Positions 44,601 to 56,329 of a DNA stretch of 64,000 nt are shown here, one piece after another (the stretch's first letter is position 1; every line of letters starts with the position of its first letter). Made by a program: the position numbers and the translations under genes. The notes under the pieces were generated by a model. The model was given only the letters and a program-made list of their open reading frames with translations. It did not search any database and was not told where the DNA came from. The stretch is from Camellia lanceoleosa (taxonomy: Eukaryota > Streptophyta > Magnoliopsida > Ericales > Theaceae). The stretch spans positions 77,467,551-77,531,550 of the forward strand of contig CM045761.1 of NCBI GenBank assembly GCA_025200525.1. The letters run 5' to 3'.

Positions 44601-46204
44601 CCTCTTTTCTCTCTCTCTACACTGTGAGTTCTCTTCTCTCTCTCTAAACTCAAACTTTTTCACTTAGATCTCTAAATCTACTCACTTAGAGTGATCTTTT
44701 CACCTTGGTCATTTGAGAAAGCTTGTAGATCTTGTCAAGGGCTTCCTTTTGATCCAAGAGTTACGTGGTTTTGTAGACGCGCTACTGAGGGCCCCCGAAC
44801 TCCGCGCTTCTGTGAAGGCGCGAAATTTGTTTGCTCTCTAGCTACTACAGTTCGGACTCAAATGTCACAGTTCTTAATCTGATCTCGCAATGTGCGATAT
44901 GAGATTGATAAATCACCAAAGAGTCCAAATCCAGCAAATCGTTTTGGACAATAGATTTTTAGAAAGAAGTGCCAAACATGGACTGCTTTGCCAGATACAG
45001 AGTTACCATCTAAATATTTTATTTGGGAGAATTTAGGAAACCCTAACTCATGCCTAAGGCCACGTATTTGTCATTACCAAAGTTGCCTCGGCTCGGGAAC
45101 TTGGGTACGATTGGGGAAAGTCATTTAATGAGCACCCCCGCTCGCCCGATCAAAGATCGGCCTGTACTAAGCATGATATCGAGTTTTTGAAAACACATGC
45201 GTTCTTATTCTGGTTAATTAGCTAGAATTACTATGTGATGCGCATAGCAAAACAAGTATACACTAGATTGCCTAATTTGGGAACAAAGCATTGCATATCC
45301 GTTTGTTTGGAAAATGGTTTGAAATTTGCTACTTGCAAGTAGGCTAAAATGCGGATTTCGATGAATTGTCCCAATTCAAGTAATCCAACCTTCACCCATA
45401 GGTATTCAAGCAGTTATATCACATAAGCAAATAGCCTCATGGCAAACATGCTTTCATGGCAACATTAATACACATGCAGTATGCTAAAGCGTAAACACTC
45501 ACAGTGTACTCCGAGCCAAAACAAAGAACTAGTTAAAAATCATGCATGATCCTAGTTCATGTTAAGATGGCTAATGCAACACATGCAAAAATGCAATTAA
45601 GATAGGCTTGGCTATCCTAAGAATGGCATGTGAGATGCAACTCGGTACATGTATTCAAATAGGAATTGAAATACAATGCAGTTAGTATGATGCGCCGAGC
45701 CCGGTGCATGCAATACAGATGAATGGATGCACGCATGCAAGCATAAGGTATGCTAAATGAAACGTGCCCTAAAACTAACCATCGTAAGTGATTAAGTAAA
45801 AGGGAGAAAGAAATAGAGGTTGGAAGACATGCATCACACACACGCACGCTTATTACAACAATTGGCTCTCTCGAGGGAGAGACCGAATAAAGAGCTAACC
45901 ATTTAATCTAAGCTAATTAAACTAATTATTACACAGCAAATTAATTAACTAATCCTAGTTAACTAATTATTACAAAACGAATTGAAAAGCTAACGCATTA
46001 ACTATTAAAGGGACAAACCAAAGCAAAACCTAGCTATCTAAGCATGGCAGCTAAGGAAAGCAATAAAAGCAGGAGGTTCTTAGAGGGAGAAGACTGGATG
46101 CATGCTCGGTTGCCTCGTTCGGAAATCCAATGCGATGCCCCGATTTGCCTCTGTTTTCATTTGTTCTCAGAAACTTGCACCAAGCTTCAGACAGTTGAAA
46201 ATTC

Positions 46205-46330
46205 ACCTTGGGAATCCAGTGGGAGGGTGGCTGACCACTATTGGTCTCTCCAGACCCTTGCCGACCTGTTGAAAACCAAGAAAAGTGGTCGACCAGCTAC
46301 TTTTTCTGGCTAGCCGACCAGTTGTTGCCG
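46205..46330. repeat. Second palindromic array in TatB LTR
   Basis: Words GGCTGACCA, TGCCGACCTG, GTGGTCGACCAGC and TAGCCGACCAG recur through ~125 bp. Position matches the TatX array at 12160-12275, but in the TatB motif. Confidence 0.7.
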
Positions 46331-49300
46331 CTAAACTGCAATTTGCTACAACAGAGAGCAAGAAAGGGCATGTAATGTATTTGCAAGATATGTGTGCACA
46401 ACCACCCTCCCTATCATGTCATGAACTCAAGGGAGTGTGGGTTCTCGACCCTCGGGCCACTAATCGTACATTTTCATGCATGATGGCCGAGAGGCGAAGT
46501 TGCACAATGCAATATGAAAATGAATGCACAAGTAAACACAAAAAGCCTAAAACTCTATCATGGATGATCAAGAGCGTCGGCGACGGGGAATTAAGGCACG
46601 TTTCATCACTGTAAGTATGAAACATCCCTTGTTTCCTGTGTTTGGACTAACACCTACTCCAAACACAATGCAAACAAGTATGGCATACACAATGCGACTC
46701 GAGCATGCAAGTATGCAATATGACTTAAGCATGCAAACATGCAATGCAATATGAACAACCTAACAAGGCTAATGGCATGCACAATGTTAAAGCATGTAAC
46801 AACTAGCATACACAATGCTAAATGCTAAGAACTAGATGGCCTACTCCATGCAAGGCATTCATAAGGTTCTAAGCATAATGTAATGGATGCATGCACAATG
46901 CAATGCAACAAGGGCAACTTATGTCATATACCAAGCATGGCATGCTCAATGCAAATAAACATGTCATATTCAATGGAATATGATCTAAGCATACACAATG
47001 CAAAGTATATGGCATACACAATGTGATAAACATGGCATGCATAATGCGATGTAATGTAAGTATTCAAACAACATGGCATACGTAATGCTAGATGCACTTA
47101 AACTAAAAAGGGTAGGCCTCAGCCATGCCCAAATTAGTGGCCATTAGTGATGAAATGAAGGCACATAAAGCAAGGCATGCATGCACAATGCATTAGCCAT
47201 CAAAGAGGCCAAAGAGCACAACTCTCAAGAGTGCTCAATGAGTGACAAAAGTGGAAGTGTAACAACACTAAGTGCACTGAAATGAAGCAAGAAATGATGC
47301 CAAATCATTCAAACAACATAAGTAAAGCATGCTAGGGTCCTAAGGCATGAAAGCTAGCAAAGAGCAACACAAAGGAGGCATGCAATACATGGCACAAATG
47401 CATGAACTAAGCATGGTTAGAGCTTAAATAGGTCAAAATAAGGACCTAAACAATGCTAAGATAAGGGCCCGAAGGCCTAGGCATGCAAGCATACAAGCTA
47501 AGCCATAAGCTAGGCAAACATGGACAACACTTAAATACATTCAAAGCATGAATGAAGTGGGAACATGACAATGCTATAAGCTCTGAAATGTCATGTTAGA
47601 TGATGCCAAATCATGTACACAACACAAATGAAGCATGCAATGATGCTCAAAGCTTAAGGCAAACAAGAGCATTTGTACTACAAGTATACAAAGCATGAAG
47701 CATGAGATTAAAGCAATCCAAAACAGTCCCAGAACATGTTAAAATGAGTCTAAACCATGAATGGAAGTAAGCCAAAATGTGCTAGCATGAAGGGCATAAG
47801 GCATGATTCATACAAGGTAAATTGGGTGGATTACACTACACCTATTAAGACCAAGCATGGAATGACTTAAGCAATGAAAATCAGAGTTATATCCCAAAAA
47901 CACACTGAGATGGTGGCTCGCAAGCAAAGGCATGAAGGCATACACAATGGTTCATGTTAAGACATAAAGGGGGAAACCCTCCAACGCATTAAATGAGTGA
48001 TAAATGCGAATGTATGGCCATGAAACATGGACTGAAATCATATAACAAGTGATTCCAAAGCACTAAAGTAGGCCAAGCAATGCATGCTAGTGGGTTCAAC
48101 ACATAAGGCTGAAAAGCTAGATTGAACTATAGCTATACAAAGCAAGTCATGGATGAACAATACAACCAAAATTAGACCTTAGACATGTTAAAACATGAAC
48201 AAAGTTTTCTTGAAGTTAAGCCAAAAGCATGCTAGAATGACATGTCACAACATGATGCATGTTAGGCTAGTTTAAGGGGATTGCACTACAAGTACAAGGA
48301 GCATGCCAAGGCTAACCAAACCAACCCAAAATAGAGGTATGACATGGTAAAACAGCCCAAAAACATGCTGAAAAGGACACAACATAGGCTAGAATGAGAT
48401 GCTACTTCATGAAGCATACAAAGCTAGTGTGTGTGGTTTACACTACAAGTGTATAAGGCATGCAAGAGCCAACCAAACCAACCCAAAATAGATCTAAGGA
48501 ATGTCAAAAAAACACTAAAAACCTATTGAGATGGCTCCAAAACAAGCTAGAAACGCATGCTCAAACATGAGGCATACAAGACTAGATTGTGTGATTTACA
48601 CTACAAGTGTGTGAACCATGCATGGAGTGACCAAAGCAAGTAAAAACAGTAGCATGCCTCAGAAAAATAGCCAGAAATACAAGCTAAGACATGGTCAACA
48701 AACACTTAACAAAGGTGCTCAACCATGAGGCATATTAAGGCATGTATTGAAGATACAAGGAGAGGGGATGGCCCTCTCCTTCTTAGGACCTTAAAACACC
48801 ATCCCCACCACTGAAATACCTCTGGATTTCAGTTGTGTGAAGGGAAAAACAAGGTGGTCCCGAAGCTCACAAAAAAGGCTCAAAAACAAGGCCAAACAAG
48901 ACCTAAGAGGGGGTAAACAACCCCCAAAAAAAAAGTGATCTTAAACAAACTTTTTAAGCATGCAAAAACAAAATTTTTATCAGTTAAGTGGTAAGCTTAA
49001 AAATGTGTGCAAGAAGGGCTAAAAGCTTAAGCAAGAGAGGGGGTTTTAAGGCTTAAAAACTCACCCTTGTACAACCGCTTCAAGGCTGCAACTTCAGCAA
49101 GTTTTTTGAGCTTAAACCAGTCCAAGAACACCAAAAACAACCCCTTAGCACCTCAGCACCACAAGCAAGGTGTTTGAGTGTGTGTTAAAGTAAGACAAAT
49201 TTACACTTTTGATGCACAAAAATGAAGAAACAAAGAAATATAGATACAACGCTATATCTATCCTTAGCTAGTTTTTCTGACCTTGGAGGAGGGAGAAGGA

Positions 49301-49320
49301 GCTTCCCTCTTATAGAAGAG
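49301..49320 (-). promoter_or_regulatory. TatB LTR promoter, TATA inside an imperfect palindrome
   Basis: The minus strand reads CTCTTCTATAAGAGGGAAGC. It is about 130 bp downstream of the array at 49440-49560. Confidence 0.6.
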
Positions 49321-49439
49321 GAAAGCCAAAGCTTCTTGGAGAAGCTAAGCTTCAAACAAACCCCTCCATACACGTGTATGGAGGATGGCCATAATGTCCT
49401 CCAGCTACAGCTGGAGGAAACTATCTCCAAAAAGGTGCC

Positions 49440-49560
49440 AAAAAGTAGCCGACCACTTGAAGTGGTCGGCCTGCTAGTTTAAGTGGTCGGCCGACCACTT
49501 TATATGGTCAACCAAAGAAAAAACTGGTCGGCCATAGGTGGGAGAGGTCAACACACTAAA
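49440..49560. repeat. 20-bp-phased GTCGGCCGAC array in TatB LTR
   Basis: GGTC cores at 49464, 49485, 49506, 49526 and 49546 (steps 21, 21, 20, 20). The central unit is a perfect 20-bp palindrome, AAGTGGTCGGCCGACCACTT (49481-49500), which recurs identically at 56202-56221. Confidence 0.88.
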
Positions 49561-50232
49561 TGCAAGGTGGTGGTATGGTGGCCGACCAGAAAAGATGGTC
49601 CAAAGACCAAGAAAGCCAGTTATCTAACAAGAAAACTAGATGGAGAAAGGAAAAGTGGTCTCCAAGGAGAAATACTGGTCTTCCACCCTTGTACCACCTT
49701 CCAAACAAGAAAAACAAGGTTTGTACCAAAAACAAACCAAAGCAGATGCAAGACGAGAAATCGGGAGGCGAAACACGCGGCCAAAAGTCTCGAAAACTAG
49801 GTGACGAGCATCAAAAGTGGTATGCAACCACATAAGTGGTCTACCGAACCACAGTGTTCCTCTAAGTTGAGGCAACAAGGTGTGGTTCAAAAATCACGCC
49901 AAACGGAGAATGTTAAGCGGTCCCGAGACAAAGAGCGCTGCCAAAGGCTCCAAAAATCGAAAACTAATCTCCAAATGGGAAAAGTGGCCTACGACCACAA
50001 AAAGTAGTCTACGACCACAGAGAGATGGTCTACAAGACCACTCCTTCCCTCCAGGAAAGGAAAACAAGACTTGGTCCGCAAACCGAGCCAAAGCACAAAG
50101 AGTTCCGAGGCTTGAAGGCTAGGCTCTCGACCAAAACTCCGAAACCTCAGAACGAGCATAACATGCACCATCACCAAGTGCTCAATCGATGGCGTCTGAG
50201 TCTTAAGATCGGTCAAAAATGGGGTGTCCACA

Positions 50233-50250
50233 GTTGCCCCTCTCTGACAG
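50233..50250 (-). promoter_or_regulatory. Polypurine tract of TatB
   Basis: The minus strand reads CTGTCAGAGAGGGGCAAC directly before the LTR, identical to TatX 24677-24694. Confidence 0.85.
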
Positions 50251-51190
50251 AACTCGAAAGTCATAAGTGACGGGAGTGAATGTCAAAGCCCAGAGATGAC
50301 CTATTTTTGACAAGACCGAAGACTTAGACAAACAGGAAAGATAACAAAGAAATGTGCCCCAAGCAGGGGCAAAATGCAAGGGACATGCACAAAGCCGAAC
50401 ATAACTTATGATCATGCAAAGAAAGCTGTAATGAAGCAATTATGCAAAATAAATGCAACAGTTTTAAGCAGGTGAATACAAATCAAACTACATTACATGC
50501 AGAAAGGATGTAAGAGAATTATACAATTCTCATCACGTCTCACACGAAGTACATACAATACTTGTCCGGTTCGTCTGGTCGCGCCAGTTTCAAATGAACC
50601 GTACATACAATATCGTGCCTGCAAAAGAGAGAAACTCAACAGGTACAATATTGTTAGAAACATGCATAGCAATGCAAGTGAAAAGTGCGTGATAACACAA
50701 GTCGAGGGATGCATGACAATGCAACCTAAGTGTGACGCATAACAATGCGGTATGGATGCAAAACAATGCAACCGAAACGAGCGCGCCAAACCAAGTAGTG
50801 AGTGTGTAACAAAGCCACAAGTGGTGTGCATAACAATGCAGGTAAAACATGCACGACAACGCGTGCGAAAAGTGCAAGAGAATGCGAAAGAAATGCACAA
50901 CTTTAGATGTATGTTTGAAAGGAAACGCCGAAAAAGGAAACGTAGGCTTTAACAAGCGTAATTCAGCAATAACCTCCGATTTACCTCTCAGAAGGGTCGT
51001 AATATACTTAAAAAAGGATACACCTCGCTCTTTGGACAAGTGACGATGAGCCATACATCAAAGACTTGAATCGGAGTTCCGTGGGGACATTTTCGAGCCG
51101 AAAAGTGTTACTTTTCTTGCACTTTCTCGAGAACCGAGGACTCCAATCACCACCAAAACACACAGGGAGAACAATGGAGCTCTGAAGATC
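50251..51190. other. TatB non-coding DNA between PPT and antisense PMD gene
   Basis: No gene is seen. It contains inverted homology to TatX 24326-24420 (CGTACATACAATATCGTGCC) and diverged ~35-bp repeats with GCATAACAATGC words at 50640-50900. Order matches the TatX region 22169-24676. Confidence 0.6.
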
Positions 51191-51300
51191 ATTAAGGAAG
51201 CTGGCCGACCAATTATAAAGTTGGTTGACCAGTTATTGCTCACCAAAGTGGTCGGCCGACCAGAAAAACTGGCTGGTCGACCAGTTTTTGAAACTTCGGG
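51190..51300. repeat. Palindromic array upstream of TatB PMD gene
   Basis: Units CTGGCCGACCAA, TTGGTTGACCAG, GTGGTCGGCCGACCAG and CTGGTCGACCAG, the first two 20 bp apart. Same motif as the TatB LTR. A possible TATA remnant CTTTAAGTAC lies at 51326-51335. Confidence 0.8.
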
Positions 51301-52029
51301 GCAGTTTGGTCTTTTAAGCTTCGACTCTTTAAGTACACCACTCCAAATCAGTTGGTATCACACCTTCAAGGCCGAAATACATCCTTCTTGCTCCCTAGAC
51401 CCTTTTTTCTCTCAAATCTGCACTTTGTATGCGTTTTCCAACGCCCCACGTGAAGTTGTTTTGCGAAAACTTTCAATTTCCTTTTATTTGAACCGATTAG
51501 AATTTGTTTTCGAAGTCTCTTTCTCCATTTTCACCACTTGAGGTATGTTTGTCTCAAAGTTTGGCACCTTTTCTCAGGTGTTGACTTTTGTTGACTTTTT
51601 CTTCCCGAGAGTTGACTTTTGTTGATTTTTTGCGATTTTGGCTTATTTTGCTCATTTTCTCATCTTTTGCAAATTTATTCAGATGGCCGACGATATTCCG
51701 TATGGCGAAGACTTTCCGTACACGGAGGACGAACCTGACATCATACTGTTGCCTTCGAGGATACGACATTCGATCCAGAGGAATACGACCCGCAAGAGCA
51801 CATTCTACCTCCTTGCACCTTCTATCACTTCACAGACTTCGTGCAGCGGGCACCTGAAGACCTACTACTGCTGGAGCCGAAGTCCCATCTTTCTCATCAC
51901 GCACATGAGGTACATACTACATTTTCACATGTTCTGTGATGTATTTTGTCTGCTCATCATGAACATATTCTCATATCCAGTACTTCAGTCATTCTGAACA
52001 CACAGTTCGTACATAGCATTCTGCTGACT

Positions 52030-52990
52030 TGGTGCACAGCATATTTGGGCACACAGCACATTTGGGCACACAGCATATAACACCGCTCAATCTGAACACT
52101 CAGTCCATAACACAACATTCTGTTTAGTTGGGACACAGCTCATAACATAGCACACTTTTGCATTTTGAACACACAGCTCGAAGTTTTAAATTTATGAACA
52201 CGCAGTTCGAAATTTTGATTGTGAAGCCCACAATTTTTTATGAAGTTTGAACACGCAGCCCAAACTTTTGTTGTTGTAAACATGCAGCCCACAAATTTTG
52301 AAGTCTAAACACGCAGCTCAAACTTTTGTTGTTGTGAACACGCAGCCTACAAATTTTGAAGTCTGAACATGCAGCTCAAACTTTTAGTTGTTGTGAACAT
52401 GCAGTCCACAAATTTTCAAATCTGAGCACGCAGCTCATGCATTTGAATTTGAACACGCAGCTCAAAGTTTTGGTGAACACGCAGCCCACATCTTTTGAAA
52501 TTTTTAACACGCAGCTCAAATGTTTTGGTGAACACGCAGCCCACATCTTTTGAAATTTTGAATACGCAGCTCAAATGTTTTGGTGAACACGTAGCCCAAA
52601 TCTTTTGAAATTTGAAATTTTGAACACGCATCTCAAATGTTTTGGTGAACACGCAGTCCACATCTTTTGAAATTTTGAAATTTTGAACACGCAGCTCAAA
52701 TGTTTTGGAGAACACGCAGCCCACATATTTTTCAAATCTAAACACGCAGCTCATGCATTCGAATTTGAATACGTAGCTCAAAGTTTTGGGGTCAACACGT
52801 AGCTCATGCATTTGAATTTGAACACGCAGCTCAAAGTTTTGGGTTGAACACGCAGCTCACATATTTTTCAAATCTGAACGCGCAGCTCATGCATTTTAAT
52901 TTGAACACGCAGCTCAAAGTTTTGGGGTGAACACGTAGCTCACACATTTTCATTTGCACGCAGCCCATACATTTCAATCTGAAACTGCAG
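52030..52990. repeat. Tandem repeat in intron 1 of TatB PMD gene
   Basis: About 30 half-units of ~27 bp (GAACACGCAGCTCAAA...TTTT alternating with GAACACGCAGCCCACA), forming a ~54-bp higher unit with TTTTGAAATTTTGAACACGC. It fills most of the 1.1-kb intron. Confidence 0.9.
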
Positions 52991-53739
52991 CGCATACATT
53001 TCATTTCTGAAACAGAATACATCTGTTCATTCTGAATGCAGGTATCTTCCCGTTTTACACGGGGTTATGGGTCCGTCCTTGCGAGGGAGTGGTACGCGGA
53101 GCTCCCAGATACTATCCAACGTATTGTGGACGAGGGAGGGTTCGGCCCACTCTGTGCGCGATTGTCACGTCATTCGGCGAGCAGAGCCCTCCTGGGCGCA
53201 CTTGTAGAGAGATGGTGGGACACCACCAACTCCTTCCATTTTTCGGCCACTGGGATATCACGATGACCCCATTTGATTTCTCCATGCTAACGGGCCTTGA
53301 TGTGGGAAGCCGGTCGATCCCATACGGCGCAGACATGGGTGAGTGGGAGGCCGCATGGATCTACCTGCTCGGAGACCATCCACCAATCGATAGATCGTCA
53401 GGTAGAGTCAAGTACACTGGGTTCGTTGAGCATTACCGGAGGACTATGCCCCAGATGATTGAGGCCATACATCAGTATGCCTGGGGATTTTTGATGTTCC
53501 TTTTCGGGACCACACTGTTCTCTGACAGAGGGAACACAGTTGGACTTTATCTGCTGAGTGCTCTAGTGGACCTATCACAGGTCCGGTGCTTTGATTGGGG
53601 TGGCGCTGCCCTCGCTACCCTTTACTGCTACATGAGCGCGACCTCCTGCGAGCGGGGGACCATAGTTAGAGGCTACTGGCGAGCCTGGGAGGAACATTCT
53701 GCCCTCTTGATTTACAGTTCTATTTTTTTTTTATTATCT

Positions 53740-53995
53740 ATACACTGCACACGGCACGCATTACATTCTATATTCCGTGTTTCGCACTCAGCACTCTACA
53801 TTCTCTGTACATTTTGTATACTGCACATAGCATTCTGCACTCAGCATTCTATATTCTTTGTACATTCTGTATACTGCACACACCATTCTGCACTCAGCAT
53901 TCTGTATTCACTTTACATTTTGTATATTGCACAAGACGTGCACTAAGATTCTCAGATTCTCTGTACATTCTATATGCTGCACACAAGATTCTCGA
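53740..53995. repeat. Tandem repeat in intron 2 of TatB PMD gene
   Basis: Four to five copies of a ~53-bp unit with CATTCTGCACTCAGCATTCT and TGTACATTCTGTATACTGCACA. Similar words (TGCATTCTGCA) occur in the unrelated-position tandem repeat of TatX (18650-18855). Confidence 0.85.
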
Positions 53996-55551
53996 CTCAA
54001 GATTCTCAGATTCGACGCCACTTTGTTTTCCCTTTTACAACTGTGGGTTTTTGCATATTTCCCGACGCTGGCTCCGGAGCTTGAGGTTGAGGTACCCCTG
54101 GAGATCCCCTACTCGCACAAATTTGAGAGTCGGTGCCAACCGAGGCCCCGGCAGACTTTGCTCTTCCTCCGACAGTTCTTCGATACTGTACGGACAACGG
54201 AGGTAATCTAGAACTCTCAATTTTTCATGCTTTCAGTTTTGATTCATCTCACATATTCATGACATCTAATTAGTTCATGCACTTGCTACCCTCAGGTGAA
54301 CTGGCAGCCTTGGATAGCCATGCCAAGGAATCCTCAGTTTCTGTTCCCTCGGGCATGGGGCACTTCGCGATACAGGGTTCTGCTTGAGGGACCGGTTGGC
54401 AGAGCGTGGTTCCTCGGAGAGCGCTTCATGTGCCAGACGATGGGGAACTCCGATCAAGATGTCCCCTCATTGCCTCCATCAGAAATGCGGTCTTCAGGGG
54501 ATCTCACACCCCGGAAGACGGAGGACCTCATGTTGGGTATTGACCCGGTCCTTTTCCTAGAGGAGAGAGACTATGCGACATATCGCCATACTTATTTGAT
54601 GCCCCCACTGTCAGATGTTCGTGCCTCCAGGAGGAGGGCTGTTGACGTGCCTTGCTCGAGTCGCACCCGAGGTAAAGACATTCCTTCGACCAACGGAGCT
54701 GGTACATCGAGGGATGGGGTTGGATGGATGCCCCCTACTTGCTAGTATGCCGGATGGCTAGATCTTCCAACCAGGCTGACAGGTTGGGAGTATGGGACAC
54801 CATACCAGATCCCGCTACAGCCTCCGAGGCCAGATCACCGATATGTCAGTGACCCTGACTCACCACCAGTATGCTTCACAGTTTTCATTTATCACTCAGA
54901 TATTTAGATATTCATTCATTTACTGACGACTTGAACTTGGGTCTGCAGCCTCCCAGAGAGTACACTGATGGGTTGCTCGGAGTGGTGGCCTCGTTCAAGG
55001 GCATGGTCTTAGGAGAGAGACACTGCTGCACTCCTACAGCATTCTGGTATTTTCCAGTCTTCTTGTACTTATCATACTTCTGATGACATGCAAAACTGAA
55101 CATTTCACCATACTGGCTCACTGCATGTGTAAAGCACATCTGTCACACCGCATTCACATACTATATCTGCATGCACTCATTCTATACATCATTCTTGTAT
55201 CTGATATACATGCTCTGGCTTATGTACCCCAAACTGTCTTTTTAGGTCGCACCTGTACTGCCCGGGCCATCCCAGCCTTCTCGAGTAGCTAGGAGATGAG
55301 CATCGACTCGCTGTCGAGGTGGGCGCAGAGCACCTGCCAAATATGAGAAAGAGTCTAGCGAGGAGGATTTAGTACATCCACAGTCAGAGACATCTGCAGG
55401 TAGAGATGATGACTCCAGTTCGGGTTCTGAGGATGGAGGTGACACCGAGGAGGTTTCTGAGGGTGGTGACTCTAATTCAAAAGGGGGTGCTGACGGCGGT
55501 GGCGCGGAGGCTGTTCAGCCGAAGAGAAGGAAGAGGGCCTCTCGGTCTTGA

Positions 55552-56110
55552 GCTTCTTAGCACTGATGTAGATGATCCTGCTTTATGTTTCTTTTCACAT
55601 GTAGTTGTAGCACATTGTACAACTTAGACAGTTTTATTTTCTTCAAAACTTGTACCCTTTTGTAAAATGTTGTAAAAAAAGAAGCCATGATGGAATGAAA
55701 ACGACTTTTTGTTCAAAAAAAAAGTGTTGTACTTGTATTCTTAGTATCGCATCACATTGCACCATTTTGCACAAAAATGAATTTGAATGGAGATTAAACC
55801 CTGTGTATTACCAAGTCAGGTAGTGAACCGACGCAACAAACTAAACAAATTAACTCACTAAAAAAACAAAACCTTAGCAAGTTTACAACTCGATAAGCAA
55901 CGAGCAACAACTCAATAAGCAAAGAGTAACAATTCGATAAGTAAAACTTAACAACTCGATAAGCAAAACTTAACAACTCGAAGAGCGAAGGCATTTTGAG
56001 ACAAACAAATTGACAAAATGCACCCGAAACAGAGGTAAACTTGTACCTTCAATACTCTCAGCACACAGGAAAGCTAGAGACTCCCTTCTAGAGGAAAGAA
56101 ACAGCTGGAA
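55552..56110. other. Spacer between the TatB antisense genes
   Basis: No coding region. CTTGTACCCTTTTGTAAAA and an A-run near 55718 mark the presumed 3' end of the PMD gene. An AACTCGATAAGCAA repeat occupies 55870-55990. Confidence 0.6.
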
Positions 56111-56114
56111 ACCA

Positions 56115-56221
56115 GCTTTTTTGCACATGGCCGACCACTTTTAGAGCATGCCGAGCAGTTTTTCTGTCTGGAACCCAAAAAAGTAGCTGGCTGACCAGAA
56201 AAAGTGGTCGGCCGACCACTT
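56115..56221. repeat. Palindromic array at TatB DUF7745 promoter
   Basis: GCCGA cores 20 bp apart, then a GGCTGACCA unit, ending with AAGTGGTCGGCCGACCACTT (56202-56221), the same 20-mer as in the LTR at 49481. A decayed TATA (CATAAAGG, about 56275) and the start codon at 56330 follow. Confidence 0.85.
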
Positions 56222-56329
56222 ATTTTGGGGACCTCCAATTTTGTGACACTTGTCCTCCAAACAGTGCCTTATCCTCCATAAAGGTTCCAGCTTCGTGGTT
56301 CCCTCATTCTAACTTAGTTTTGCACCAAA

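Larger units (their letters stand above)
44812..50232 (-). repeat. TatB 3' LTR (about 5.4 kb)
   Basis: On the minus strand it starts TGTGGACACCCC at 50232. It carries a palindromic array (49440-49560), TATA (49309-49316), a GCATG-rich middle, a second array (46205-46330), an AT-rich patch and an end homologous to the TatX LTR (GGTGCTCATT, TCGTACCCAAG, GTCCGAACTGTAG). The exact left border is uncertain (44772 or 44812). It exceeds the TatX LTR by about 2 kb, largely through expansion of GCATACACAATG-like words at 46640-48700. Confidence 0.8.
51683..55551 (+). pseudogene. TatB antisense six-exon plant mobile domain (PMD) gene
   Basis: Start codon at 51683 (MADDIPYGEDF). Exons: 51683-51909, 53042-53691, 54041-54202, 54296-54868, 54949-55046 and 55236-55551. 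Exon 2 holds the PMD core: LVERWWDTTNSFHFSATG, DITMTPFDFSMLTGLDVG, DMGEWEAAWIYLLGDHPP, WGFLMFLFGTTLFSDRGN and DWGGAALATLYCYMSA. Exon 6 is acidic and ends PKRRKRASRS. Defects: frameshifts near 51755 and 53254, intron 2 borders changed (GAACAT for the donor, ACAA for the acceptor), a TAG at 54743 in exon 4 and a TGA early in exon 6. Exon number and order match TatX. It is antisense to pol and tandem with the DUF7745-like gene. The role is unknown; host PMD proteins act in silencing. Confidence 0.8.

Noticed and set aside
44772..44776. TGTAGACGC at 44772 as the certain end of the TatB LTR
   Set aside because: It starts like an LTR, but homology to the TatX LTR is only clear from about 44850. TG at 44812 fits the TatX length better. 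Neither can be settled without the other LTR.
52356..53022. Cys/Arg-patterned repeat proteins on both strands, or a CRISPR-like array
   Set aside because: The region is the first intron of the PMD gene filled with a contiguous tandem repeat. There are no unique spacers of constant length and no cas genes.
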